Below are positions 32,279 through 45,400 of a stretch of 64,000 nt of DNA, piece by piece. The notes under the pieces were generated by a model that did no database searches, had not been told where the DNA came from, and saw only the letters and a list, made by a program, of their open reading frames with translations. The DNA is from Litsea cubeba (Eukaryota; Streptophyta; Magnoliopsida; Laurales; Lauraceae), in the NCBI GenBank assembly GCA_012931725.1, contig CM022946.1:75050189-75114188 (forward strand), written 5' to 3'. Both the position numbers and the translations under genes were made by a program. The stretch's first letter is position 1, and each line of letters starts with the position of its first letter.

Positions 32279-32283
32279 AACGG
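32279..32283. repeat. target-site duplication, left
   Basis: AACGG, matching 34203-34207; both copies belong to the satellite monomer word GAAACGGCAGC or its variants. Confidence 0.85.
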
Positions 32284-33638
32284 TGAAAGTCCTTGTGATC
32301 CTTACCCTAGAGGGGGGGTGAATAGGGTGAGCTACTAATTAGTGACCAATTATGACCAAATTTAACTTCTTTAAATTAACTAGTTACTTGTGATGATTAA
32401 CAAACAAAATGCGGAAGCTAATAAACAAAATCACCACATAGCATGCACCATCACACAATCATTTATAGTGGTTCGGCCTCAATGCCTACATCCACTACCG
32501 GCTTGTGTTCCTCACACCCCACCGGATTTCCACTATGTATGCTTTTCAATAGGCTAAGCAATAACCTTTAACAGTATGCTTTTCAAGGCTAAGCAATAAC
32601 CTTTACATTATGCTTTTCAAGGCTAAGCAATAACCTCTTCAACCAAAAGGTTGGTTATCTCTCTAAGTAGTGTCTATAATACACTTGATGGAGATTACAA
32701 TTTTGGCTCAATACATTGCCTCTTAAATAGGCGGATATAAAAGTGAAAATCTAACTCACACAAACACTATATAAATGCAAAGATGAATGCACAAAGTGTA
32801 TGCATGATGTCCTCAATCAATTTGAAAATAAAAGCTCATAAATGTATGCCAAAGGCTTTTGAAAGTTTTAGCTCAAAACATTTATGATTGAGGAAATGCT
32901 AATCACATGTTAAAAGTAACTTGTAAAAGACATACCTAAGTATTCTACACAAGTTGTGAAAGTTAAAGAACAAAACATGTGATGCATAAGGATTTCAATC
33001 AAATTAACAATGAAGCTTAATGATTGTATGCTAAAAGCATTTTTAAAGTGTAAAACACAAATATAGATTTGATTGAAATTAAGGGTCAAATCACATGTAA
33101 TTAAAAAGACAACTTGAAAATGATATACCAATCAAAGCTAAACAAGTTGTGAAACTTTAAAACAAAATACATGTGATTTGTAAAGTTGTTGAATCCAAAA
33201 CATAAGATAGATTTGAAAGAGATTTTCTTATGATGAAAAACAACAACCAAAGATTCAACCAAGTATAGGAATCATGTTACATATAATTTCAAAGATGATT
33301 CCAAAACAAGATTCACATAGATATACCAATTAGAGTCCTACTTGGTTTGAATCATGGTGGTGCATCCAAAACAATGAATCAATTCAAAATATATACATGT
33401 TAAGGATACAACAAAACATAGTTTAACATGCTAGAAAAGATTTACCAATAAATAGAGTAAAGCATGAAAACATATGTCCAAGAAAAGCAAGCTTACTTAG
33501 TGATTTAACTTCATTAATCCCAAGCTTTAGCTTTCCTAATGACCCTTAGTATCCCTTAGCTCATTCCCCTTTGTTTGGCCTCAAATCACCTCAAGGAGGG
33601 CCACTTTTTCCCTCACCTTTGGCTAAGGAATGAACTAG

Positions 33639-33646
33639 TATTTATA
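33639..33646 (-). promoter_or_regulatory. TATA box of the solo LTR
   Basis: TATAAATA on the minus strand, with the GGTCGACC cluster immediately upstream at 33675-33828. Confidence 0.55.
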
Positions 33647-33674
33647 CCCAAAAAGTGGGTTTCTGCGAGTCCCC

Positions 33675-33828
33675 GGTCGACCTGCACTTTCCCGGGTCGA
33701 CCTGGGCTTCAACGGTCATAAAACTGACCGTTTGAAAAAATGCCGTTGGCTCTTTCCCGGTCGACCCGAAGTTGGCTCGGTCGACCGGGTCCATGGGCTC
33801 GGTCGACCGGCCACACTGCGGGTCGACC
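33675..33828. repeat. six GGTCGACC palindromes in the solo LTR
   Basis: Copies start at 33675, 33695, 33759, 33779, 33801 and 33821, many extended to CCGGTCGACCGG. The region also has ACGGTCATAAAACTGACCGT, a 20-base stem-loop. It is GC-rich inside an AT-rich LTR. Confidence 0.9.
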
Positions 33829-34202
33829 GGGTCCCCTTGACCATTTCCCCCAAAAATGCATATTTTGCATATTTTAAAGTATTTTCAAATGGGGATTTTT
33901 GGGCCATAAATTCTAGCTAACATTCTAAGAGGTTTAAAAACATGAAACATAAAAAGCCTAAAATGATTTGAAAGATTTAAAAAAGCATAGGCTAGCTTGA
34001 TTTAGAGAAATTCTTTTCAAAACTAAATACATCCAAGTTTTAAAATCAAAACATGCATGAACCTTAAGTTTTAAAGGTCTTAAAAACAATGCATGTGAAA
34101 ATCAAGATTTCAAGATTTTCTAAATCAATGCTCATGTGAAAAATCAAATGATGATTAAAATGTTAATGCATCCATCAAATTGCAAACACAAAATCCCTGA
34201 CA

Positions 34203-34207
34203 AACGG
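34203..34207. repeat. target-site duplication, right
   Basis: AACGG directly after the CA terminus; it resumes satellite sequence (AACGGCAGCAGGAAAAATC). Confidence 0.85.
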
Positions 34208-37200
34208 CAGCAGGAAAAATCATAAACCGGCACGAGCACTTCGCTCGAGGGTAGAGTAATATGTAGGAACTGTCGGTTCGCAAACTGGACTCTTGGTTAG
34301 AAAATTAAGAGCGAAACATAGGATTTTCCTATATTTGGCTCGAAAACGACCTGCCGGGGGCCCGGAACGTGAAACGGCTACGTGCAAAATTAGAAACTGA
34401 CACGAGCACTTCGTTCTAGGGTAGAGTAACTTGTAGGAACTGTCGGTTCGCAAATAGGACTACCGGTTAGTAAATTACGAGCGAAACATATAATTTTACT
34501 ATACTTAGGCTCGAAAACGACCCGCCGGGGGCCCGGAAGGGGAAACAGCCACGTTAAAAATCAGATACCGGCACGAGGACTTCGGTCGAGGGTAGAGTAA
34601 CTTGTAGGAACTGTCGGTTTACAAATACGACTCTCGGTTAGAGAATTACGACCGAAACATGGGATTTTCCAACACTTAGGCTCGAGAACGGGCCGCCGGG
34701 GGCCCAGAAAGTGAAAAGGCCGCGGGAAAAATCGGAAACCAGCACGAGCAATTCGGTCGAGGGTCGAGTAACTTGTAGGAACTGATGGTTCGCAAATAGG
34801 ATTCCCGGTTGGAGAATTATGGCCGAAACATGGGATTTTCCAACACTTAGGCTCGAAAAAGGACTGCCGGGGGCCCGGAACGTGAAACGGCCGCAGGAAA
34901 AATTGGAAACCGGCACAAGCACTTCGTTCGAGGGTAGAGTAACTTTTAGGAACTGTCGGTTCGCAAATAGGACTACCGGTTAGTAAATTACGAGCGAAAC
35001 ATATAATTTTACTATACTTAGGCTCGAAAACGACCCGCCGGGGGCCCGGAACGGGAAACAGCCAAGTGTAAAATCGGATACCGGCACGAGGACTTCGGTC
35101 GAGGGTAGAGTAACTTGTAAGAACTGTCGGTTTGCAAATACGACTCTCGGTTAGAGAATTACGACCGAAACATGGGATTTTCCAACACTAAGGCTCGAGA
35201 GAGGGGCGCCGGGGGCCCAGAAAGTGAAAAGGTCGCGGGAAAAATTGGAAACTAGCCCGAGTACTTCGCTCGAGGGTAGAGTAACTTGTAGGAACTGACG
35301 GTATGCAAATAGGACTCCTGGTTAGAGAATTACGAATGAAACATACGATTTTCCAACACATAGGCTCGAAAATGGCCCGCGGGGGCCCGGAACGGGAAAG
35401 GTCCATCGGAAAAATCTAAAACAGGCATGAGCACTACGGTCGAGGGTAGAGTAACTTGTAGGAACTGATGGTTCGGAAATAGGACTCACAGTTACAGAAT
35501 CACGACCGGAACATGGGATTTTCCAACACTTGGCTCGAAAACAGCCCGCTGGACGCCCGGAACGTGAAACGGCTGCGTGTAAAATCAGAAACTGGCATGA
35601 GCACTTCGTTCTAGGGTAGAGTAACTTATAGGAAATGTCGGTTCACAAATACAACTCCCGGTTAGAGAATTACGACCGAAACATTGGATTTTCAACACTT
35701 AGGCTCGAAAACGGCCCGCCGGGGACCCGAAAAGTGAAACGGCCGTAGGAAAAACCGGAAACCGGCACGAGCACTTCGGTCGAGGGTACAGTAACTTGTA
35801 GGAACTATCGGTTCGCAAATATGACTCTTGGTTAGAGAAGTACGACCGAAACATGGCATTTTCCAACACTTAGGCTCGAAAACGGCCGGCCGGGGGCCCG
35901 AAACGAGTAACAGCCGCGTGAAAAATCGAAAATCGGCACCATTGGTCGAGGTTAGAGTAGCTTGTAGGAACTGTCGGTTCGCAAAGAGGACTCTTGGTTA
36001 GAAAATTACGACCAAAACAAGGGATTTTCCAACGCTTAGGCTCGAAAACGGCCCGCCGGGGGCCCGGAACGGGAAACAGCATCGTGAAAAATCAGAAACC
36101 GGAACGAGCACTTCGTTCGAGGGTATAGTAACTTGTAGGAAATGTCGGTTCCCAACTGGACCCCCGGTTAGAAAATTACGAGCGAAACATAGGATTTTCC
36201 TATACTTGGCTTGAAAACGAACCGCCGGGGGCTCGGAACGTGAAACGGCCGTGGGAAAAATCGAAACCAGCACGAGCACTTCGGTCGAGGGTCGAGTAAC
36301 TTGTAGGAACTGAAGGTTCGCAAATAGCATTCCCGGTTGGAGAATTATGGCCGAAACATGGGATTTTCCGACACTTAGGCTCGAAAAAGGCCTGCTGGGG
36401 GCCCGGAACGTGAAACGGCTGCTGGAAAAATCAAAAACCGGCACGAGCACTTCATTCATAGGTAGAGTAACTTGTAGGAACTGTCGGTTCGCAAATACGA
36501 CTCCCGCTTAGAGAAGTACGACCGAAACATGGGGTTTTCAAACACTTAGGCTCGAAAACGGCTCACCGGGGGCCTGAAACGGGAAATAGTCACGTGAAAA
36601 ATCAGAAACCGACATGAGCACTTCGCTCGAGGGTAGAGTAACTTATAGGAACTGTCGTTTTGCAAAGAGGACTCCTGGTTAGAAAATTACGACCGAAACA
36701 TGAGATTTTCCAACACTTAGGCTCGAAAACGGCCCGCCGGGGGCCCGGAATGGGAAATAGCCGCGTGAAAAAAAGGAAACCGGCACGAGCACTTCGCTCG
36801 AGGCTAGAGTAACTTGTAGGAACTGCAGGTTCGCAAACTGGACTCTCGGTTAGAAAATTACGAGCGAAACATAGGATTTTCCTATACTTGGCTCGAAAAC
36901 GACCAGCCGGGGGCCCGGAATATGAAACGGTCATGGGAAAAATCGGAAACCAGTACGAGCACTTCGGTCAAGGGTCGAGTAACTTGTAGGAACTGAGGGT
37001 TCACAAATAGGATTCCCGGTTGGAGAATTATAGCCGAAACATGGGATTTTCCAACACTTATGCTCGAAAATGGACCGCCGGGGGCCCAGAACGGCAAACG
37101 GCCGAGGGAAAAATCGAAAACCGGCATGAGCACTTCGTTCGAGGGTAGAGTAACTTGTAGGAACTGATTGTTTTCGATAGCACTCCAGGTTAGAGAATTA

Positions 37201-40200
37201 CACCTGAAACATAGGATTTTACGACACTTAAGCTTGAAAACGGCTCGCCGGGGGCCCGGAACAGGAAACGGCCACGTGAAAAATAGGAAACCGGTATGAG
37301 CACTTCGGACTATGGTAGAGTAAGTTATAGGAACAGACGGTTCGTAAATACGACTCCCGGATAGAGAATTAAGATAAAAACATGGGATTTTCCAACACTT
37401 AGGCTCGAAAACAGCCCGCCGGGGGCCCGGAACGAGAAACAGCCTCGTGAAAAATCAGAAACCGGAACGAGCACTTCGCTCGAGGGTATAGTAACTTGTA
37501 GGAACTGTCGGTTCGCAAACTGGACCCCCGGTTAGAAAATTACGAGCGAAACATAGGATTTTTCTATACTTGGCTCGAAAACGACCCGCCAGGGGCTCGG
37601 AACATGAAACGGCTATGGGAAAAATCGGAAACCTGCATGAGCACTTCGGTCGAGGGTCGAGTAACTTGTAGGAACTAAAGGTTGGAAATAGCATTCCCGG
37701 CTGGAGAATTATGGCCGAAACATGGGATTTTCCAACACTTAGGCTCGAAAAAGGCCTGCCGGGGGCCCGGAACGTGAAACGGCCGCAGGAAAAATCAGAA
37801 ACCGGCACGAGCACTTCGTTCGAGGGTAGAGTAACTTATAGGAACTTTCGGTTCGCAAATACGACTCCCGCTTAGAGAAGTACGACCGAAACATGGGGTT
37901 TTCAAACACTTAGGCTCGAAAACGGCTCACCGGGGGCCTGAAACGGGAAATAGTCACGTGAAAAATCAGAAACCGACATGAGCACTTCGCTCGAGGGTAG
38001 AGTAACTTATAGGAACTGTCGTTTTGCAAAGAGGACTCCTGGTTAGAAAATTACGACCGAAACATGAGATTTTCCAACACTTAGGCTCGAAAACGGCCCG
38101 CCGGGGGCCCGGAACGAGAAACAGCCTCATGAAAAATCAAAAACCGGAACGAGCACTTCGCTCGAGGGTATAGTAACTTATAGGAACTGTCGGTTCGCAA
38201 ACTGGACCCCCGGTTAGAAAATTACGAGCGAAACATAGGATTTTCCTATACTTGGCTCGAAAACGACCCGACAGGGGCGCCGAACGTGAAACGGCCGTGG
38301 GAAAAATTGGAAACCAGCACGAGCACTTCGGTCGAGGGTCGAGTAACTTGTAGGAACTGAAGGTTCGCAAATAGCATTCCCGGTTGGAGAATTATGGCCG
38401 AAACATGGGATTTTCCGACACTTAGGCTCGAAAAAGGCCTGCTGGGGGCCCGGAACGTGAAACGGCTGCTGGAAAAATCAAAAACCGGCACGAGCACTTC
38501 ATTCATAGGTAGAGTAACTTGTAGGAACTGTCGGTTCGCAAATACGACTCCCGCTTAGAGAAGTACGACCGAAACATGGGGTTTTCAAACACTTAGGCTC
38601 GAAAACGGCTCACTGGGAGCCTGAAATGGGAAACAGTCGCGAGAAAAATCTGAAACCGACATGAGCACTTTGCTCGAGGGTTGACTAACCTGTAGGAGCT
38701 TTCGGTTTGCAAAAAGGACTCCCGGTTAGAAAATTACGACCGAAACTTGAGATTTTCCAACACTTAGGCTCGAAAACGGCCCGCCGGGGGCCCAGAACGG
38801 GAAATAGCCGCGTGAAAAAGTGGATACCAGCACGACCACTTCGCTCGAGGGTAGAGTAACTTGTAGGAACTGTCAGTTCGCAAACTGGACTATCGGTTAG
38901 AAAATTACGAGCGAAACATAGGATTTTCCTACACTTGGCTCGAAAACGACCTACCGGGGGCCCAAAATATGAAACAGTCGAGGGAAAAATAGGAAACCAG
39001 TACGAACACTTCGGTCGAGGATCGAGTAACTTGTAAGAACTGACGGTTCGCAAATAGGATTCCCGATTGGAGAATTATGGCCGAAACATGGGATTTTCCA
39101 ACACTTATGCTCGAAAATGGCCCGCCGGGGGCCCAGAACGTCAAACGGCCGAGGGAAAAATCGGGAACCGGCACGAGCACTTCGTTCGAGGGTAAAGTAA
39201 CATGTAGGAACTGATGGTTTGCGATAGCACTCATGGTTAGAGAATTACACCGAAACATAGGATTTTACGACACTTAGGCTTGAAAATGGCTCGCCGGGGG
39301 CCCGAAATAGGAAACGGCCACGTGAAAAATAAGAAACCGGTATGAGCACTTCGGACTATGGTAGAGTAAGTTATAGGAACAGACGGTTCGCAGATACGAC
39401 TCCCAGATAGAGAATTAAGACAAAAATATGGGATTTTCCAACACTTAGGTTCGAAAACGGCCCGCCGGGGGCCCGTAACGGGAAACGGCAGCAGGAAAAA
39501 TCATAAACCGGCACGAGCACTTCGCTCGAGGATAGAGTAACTTGTAGGAACTGACGGTTCGCAAATAGGACTCCCGGTTAGAGAATTACGACCAAAACAT
39601 GGGATTTTCCAACACTTAGGCTCAAAAACAGCCTGCTGGGGGCCCGGAACGTGAACAGTCTATGTGCAAAATCAGAAACCGGCACGAGCACTTCGTTCTA
39701 GGGTAGAGTAACTTGTAGGAACTGTCGGTTCGCAAAAAGGACTACCGGTTAGTAAATTACGAGCGAAACATATAATTTTACTATACTTAGGCTCGAAAAC
39801 GACCCGCCGGGGGCCCGGAACGGGAAACAGCCACGTGAAAAATTGGATACCGGCACGAGGACTTCGGTCGAGGGTTTGAGTAACTTGTAGGAACTGTCGG
39901 TTTGCAAATACGACTCTCGGTTAGAGAATTACGACCGAAACATGGGATTTTCCAACACTTAGGCTCGAGAACGGGCCGCCGGGGGCCCAAAAAGTGAAAC
40001 GGCCGCGAGAAAAATTGGAAACCGGCACGAGTAGTTCGCTCGAGCGAAGAGTAACTTGTAGGAACTGACGGTATGCAACTAGGACTCCTGGTTAGAGAAT
40101 TATGACCGAAACATACGATTTTCCAACACATAGGCTCGAAAATGGCCCGAGGGGGACCGGAACGGGAAAGGGCCATGGGAAAAATCTGAAACAGGCATGA

Positions 40201-42416
40201 GCACTACGGTCAAGGGTAGAGTAACTTGTAGGAAATGACGGTTCGGAAATAGGACTCACAGTTATAGAATTACGACCGGAACATGGGATTTTCCAACACT
40301 TGGCTCGAAAACAGCCCGCTGGACACCCGGAACCTGAAACGGCCGCGTGTAAAATCAAAAACTGGCACGAGCACTTCGTTCTAGGGTATAGTAACTTGTA
40401 GGAAATGTCGGTTCACAATTACAACTCTCGGTTAGAGAATTACGACCGAAACATTGGATTTTCAACACTTAGGCTCGAAAACGGCCCGCCGGGGACCCGA
40501 AAAGTGAAACGGCCACAGGAAAACCGGAAACCGGCACGAGCACTTCCCTCAAGGGTAGAGTAACTTGTAGGAACTGTCGGTTCACAAATATGACTCTCGG
40601 TTAGACAAGTACGACTGAAACATGGGATTTTCCAACACTTAGGCTCGAAAACGGCCCGCCGGGGGCCCGAAACGAGTAACAGCCATGTGAAAAATCGGGA
40701 ATTGGCACCTTCGGTCGAGGTTTGAGTAACTTTTAGGAACTGTCGGTTCGCAAAGAGGACTCTCGGTTAGAAAAATACGACCGAAACATGGGATTTTCCA
40801 ACACTTAGGCTCGAAAACGGCACGCCGGGGGCCCGGAACGGGAAACAGCCTCGTGAAAAATCAGAAACAGGAACGAGTACTTCGCTCGTGGGTATAGTAA
40901 CTTGTAGGAACTATCGGTTGGCAAACTGGACCCCCGGTTAGAAAATTACAAGCGAAACATAGGATTTTCCTATACTTGGCTCGAAAACGACCCGCCAGGG
41001 GCTCGGAACGTGAAACGGCCGTGGCAAAATTCGGAAACCAGCACGAGCACTTCGGTCGAGGGTCGAGTAACTTGTCGTAATTGAAGGTTCGCAAATAGAA
41101 TTCCCGGTTGGAGAATTATGGCCAAAACATGGGATTTTCCAACACTTAGGCTCGAAAAAGGCCTGCCGGGGGCCCGGAACGTCAAATGGCCGCTGGAAAA
41201 ATTAGAAACCGGCACGAGCACTTCGTTCAAGGGTAGAGTAACTTGCAGGAAATGTCGGTTCACAAATACGACTCCCGCTTAGAGAAGTACGACCGAAACA
41301 TGGGGTTTTCAAACACTTAGGCTCGAAAATGGCACACCGGGGGCCCGAAACGGGAAACAGTCGCGTGAAAAATTAGAAACCGAAATGAGCGCACTGCTCG
41401 AGGGTTGAGTAACTTGTAGGAATTGTCAATTTGCAAAGACGACTCCCGGTTAGAAAATTACGACCGAAACATGAGATTTTCCAACACTTAGGCTCGAAAA
41501 CGGCCCGCCGGGGGCCCGGAATGGGAAATAGCCACGTGAAAAAATGGAAACCGGCACGAGCACTTCGCTCGAGGGTAAAGTAACTTGTAGGAATTGTCGG
41601 TTCGCAAACTGGACTCTCGGTTAGAAAATTACGAGTGAAACATAGTATTTTCTTATACTTGGCTCGAAAACGACCTGCCGGGGGCCCGGAATATGAAACG
41701 GTCATGGGAAAAATCGGAAACCAGTACGAGCACTTCGGTCGAGGGTCCAGTAACTTGTAGTAACTAACGGTTCGCAAATAGGATTCCCGGTTGGAGAATT
41801 ATGGCCGAAACATGGGATTTTCCAACACTTATGCTCGAAAATGGCCCGCCGGGGGCCTAGAACGTCAAACGGCCGAGGGAAAAATCGGAAACCGGCACGA
41901 GCACTTCATTCGAGGGTAGAGTTACTTCTAGGAACTGATGGTTTGCAATAGCACTCCAGGTTAGAGAATTACACCGAAACTTAGGATTTTACGACACTTA
42001 GGCTTGAAAACGGCTCGCCGGGGGCCCGGAATAGTAAACGGCCACATGAAAAATAGGAAACCGGTACGAGCACTTCGGACTATGGTAGAGTAAGTTATAT
42101 GAACAGACGGTTCGCAAATACGACTCCCGGATAGAGAATTAAGACAGAAACATGGGATTTTCCAACACTTAGGCTCGAAGACGGCCCGCCGGGCCCCGGA
42201 ATGGGAAACGGCAGTAGGAAAAATCATAAACCGGCATGAGCACTTCGCTCGAGGATAGAGTAAATCGTAGGAACTGAAGGTTCGCACATAGGACTCCCGG
42301 TTAGAGAATTATGACCGAAACATGGGATTTTCCAACACTTAGGCTCGAAAACAGCCCGCTGGGGGCCCGGAATGTGAAACAACTACGTACAAAATCAGAA
42401 ACCAGCATGAGCACTT
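34203..42416. repeat. centromere-type satellite array, middle block, irregular order
   Basis: About 48 monomers of about 170 bp resume where the solo LTR ends. The D-type monomer marker GATAGCACTCCAGG (or CTCATGG) occurs near 37180, 39227 and 41951, i.e. 12 and 16 monomers apart, so any higher-order unit is long and irregular. The monomer types of the regular array on the right can already be recognised. A monomer class with GGATTTTCCTATACTTGGC is frequent here and in the left block but missing from the regular HOR. Confidence 0.92.
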
Positions 42417-45400
42417 CGTTCTAGGGTAGAGTAACTTGTAGGAACTGTCGGTTCGCAAATAGGACTACCGGTTAGTAAATTACGAGCGAAACATATAATT
42501 TTACTATACTTAGGCTCGAAAACGACCCGCCGGGGGCCCGGAAGGGGAAACAGCCACGTTAAAAATCGGATACCGGCACGAGGACTTCAGTCGAGGGTAG
42601 AGTAACTTGTAGGAACTGTCGGTTTACAAATAGGACTCTAGGTAAGAGAATTACGACCGAAACATGGGATTTTCCAACACTTAGGCTCGAGAACGGGCCG
42701 CCGGGGGCCCAGAAAGTGAAAAGGCCACGGGAAAAATCAGAAACCAGTACAAGGACTTCGGTCGAGGGTCGAGTAACTTGTAGGAACTGACGGTTCACAA
42801 ATAGGATTCACGGTTGGAGAATTATGGCCGAAACATGGGATTTTCCAACACTTATGCTCGAAAATGGCCCGTCGGGGGCCCAGAACGTTAAACGGCCGAG
42901 GGAAAAATTGGAAACCGGCACGAGCACTTCGTTCGAGGGTAGAGTAACTTCTAGGAACTGATGGTTTGCGATAGCACTCCAGGTTAGAGAATTACACCGA
43001 AACTTAGGATTTTACGACACTTAGGCTTGAAAACGGCTCGCCTGGGGGCCCGGAATAGTAAACGGCCACGTGAAAAGTAGGAAACCGGTACGAGCACTTC
43101 GGACTATGGTAGAGTAAGTTATAGGAACAGACGGTTCGCAAATACGACTCCCGGATAGAGAATTAAGAGTGAAACATGGGATTTTCCAACACTTAGGCTC
43201 GAAAACGGCCCGCCGGGGCCCGGAATGGGAAACGGCAGCAAGGAAAATCATAAACCGGCATGAGCACTTCGCTCGAGGATAGAGTAAATCGTAGAAACTG
43301 ACAGTTCGCATATAGGACTCCCGGTTAGAGAATTATGACCGAAACATGGGATTTTCCAACACTTAGGCTCGAAAACAGCCCGCTAGGGGCCCGGAACATG
43401 AAACGGCTACATGCAAAATCAGAAACCAGCACGAGCACTTCGTTCTAGGGTAGAGTAACTTGTAGGAACTGTCGGTTCGCAAATAGGACAACCGGTTAGT
43501 AAATTACGAGCGAAACATATAATTTTACTATACTAAGGCTCGAAAACGACCCGCCGGGGGCCCGGAAGGGGAAACAGCCACGTTAAAAATCGGATACAAG
43601 CACGAGGACTTCGGTCGAGGGTAGAGTAACTTGTAGGAACTGTCGGTTTACAAATACGACTCTCGGTAAGAGAATTACGACCGAAACATGGGATTTTCCA
43701 ACACTTAGGCTTGAGAACGGGCCGCCGGGGGCCCAGAAAGTGAAAAGGCCGCGGGAAAAATCAGAAACCAGTACGAGCACTTCGGTCGAGGGTCGAGTAA
43801 CTTGTAGGAACTGACGGTTCGCAAATAGGATTCCCGGTTGGAGAATTATGGCCGAAACATGGGATTTTCCAACACTTATGCTCGAAAATGGCCCGCCGGG
43901 GGCCCAGAACGTCAAACGGCCGAGGGAAAAATCGGAAACCGGCACGAGCACTTCGTTCGAGGGTAGAGTAACTTCTAGGAACTGATGGTTTGCGATAGCA
44001 CTCCAGGATAGAGAATTACACCGAAACTTAGGATTTTACGACACTTAGGCTTGAAAACGGCTCGCCTGGGGGCCCGGAATAGTAAACGGCCACGTGAAAA
44101 GTAGGAAACCGGTACGAGCAGTTCGGACTATGGTAGAGTAAGTTATAGGAACAGACGGTTCGCAAAGACGACTCCCGGATAGAGAATTAAGAGAGAAACA
44201 TGGGATTTTCCAACACTTAGGCTCGAAAACGGCCCGCCGGGGTTCGGAATGGGAAACGGCAGCAAGAAAAATCATAAACCGGCATGAGCACTTCGTTCGA
44301 GGATAGAGTAAATCGTAGGAACTGACAGTTCGCACATAGGACTCCCGGTTAGAGAATTATGACTGAAACATGGGATTTTCCAACACTTAGGCTGGAAAAC
44401 AGCCCGCTGGGGGCCCGGAACGTGAAACGGCTACGTGCAAAATCAGAAACCAGCACGAGCACTTCGTTCTAGGGTAGAGTAACTTGTAGGAACTGTCGGT
44501 TCGCAAATAGGACTACCGGTTAGTAAATTACAAGCGAAACATATAATTTTACTATAGTCAGGCTCGAAAACGACCCGCCGGGGGCCCGGAAGGGGAAACA
44601 GCCACGTTAAAAATCGGATACCGGCACGAGGACTTCGATCGAGGGTAGAGTAACTTGTAGGAACTGTCGGTTTACAAATACGACTCTCGGTAAGAGAATT
44701 ACGACCGAAACATGGGATTTTCCAACACTTAGGCTCGAGAACGGGCCGCCGGGGGCCCAGAAAGTGAAAAGGCCGCGGGAAACATCAGAAACCAGTACGA
44801 GCACTTCGGTCGAGGGTCGAGTAACTTGTAGGAACTGACGGTTCGCAAATAGGATTCCCGGTTGGAGAATTATGGCCGAAACATGGGATTTTCCAACACT
44901 TATGCTCGAAAATGGCCCGCCGGGGGCCCAGAACGTCAAACGGCCGAGGGAAAAATCGGAAACCGGCACGAGCACTTCGTTCGAGGGTAGAGTAACTTCT
45001 AGGAACTGATGGTTTGCGATAGCACTCCAGGTTAGAGAATTACACCGAAACTTAGGATTTTACGACACTTAGGCTTGAAAACGGCTCGCCTGGGGGCCCG
45101 GAATAGTAAACGGCCACGTGAAAAGTAGGAAACCGGTACGAGCAGTTCGGACTATGGTAGAGTAAGTTATAGGAACAGACGGTTCGCAAAGACGACTCCC
45201 GGATAGAGAATTAAGAGAGAAACATGGGATTTTCCAACACTTAGGCTCGAAAACGGCCCGCCGGGGTTCGGAATGGGAAACGGCAGCAAGAAAAATCATA
45301 AACCGGCATGAGCACTTCGTTCGAGGATAGAGTAAATCGTAGGAACTGACAGTTCGCACATAGGACTCCCGGTTAGAGAATTATGACCGAAACATGGGAT

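Larger units (their letters stand above)
32284..34202 (-). mobile_element. solo LTR (Copia type), 1,919 bp, inserted in satellite
   Basis: The insertion is exact: AACGG (32279-32283), the element TG...CA, then AACGG (34203-34207). On the minus strand it starts TGTCAGGGATTTTGTG and ends ACAAGGACTTTCA, preceded by CTATTCACCCCCCCTCTAGG, a sequence common near 3' ends of plant Copia LTRs. A TATAAATA box (33639-33646, minus) supports that orientation. There is no internal coding region or second LTR, so it is a solo LTR from intra-element recombination. It includes three 34-37-bp repeats at 32538-32640 and related ACATGTGAT-containing segments near 32900-33180. Confidence 0.85.
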
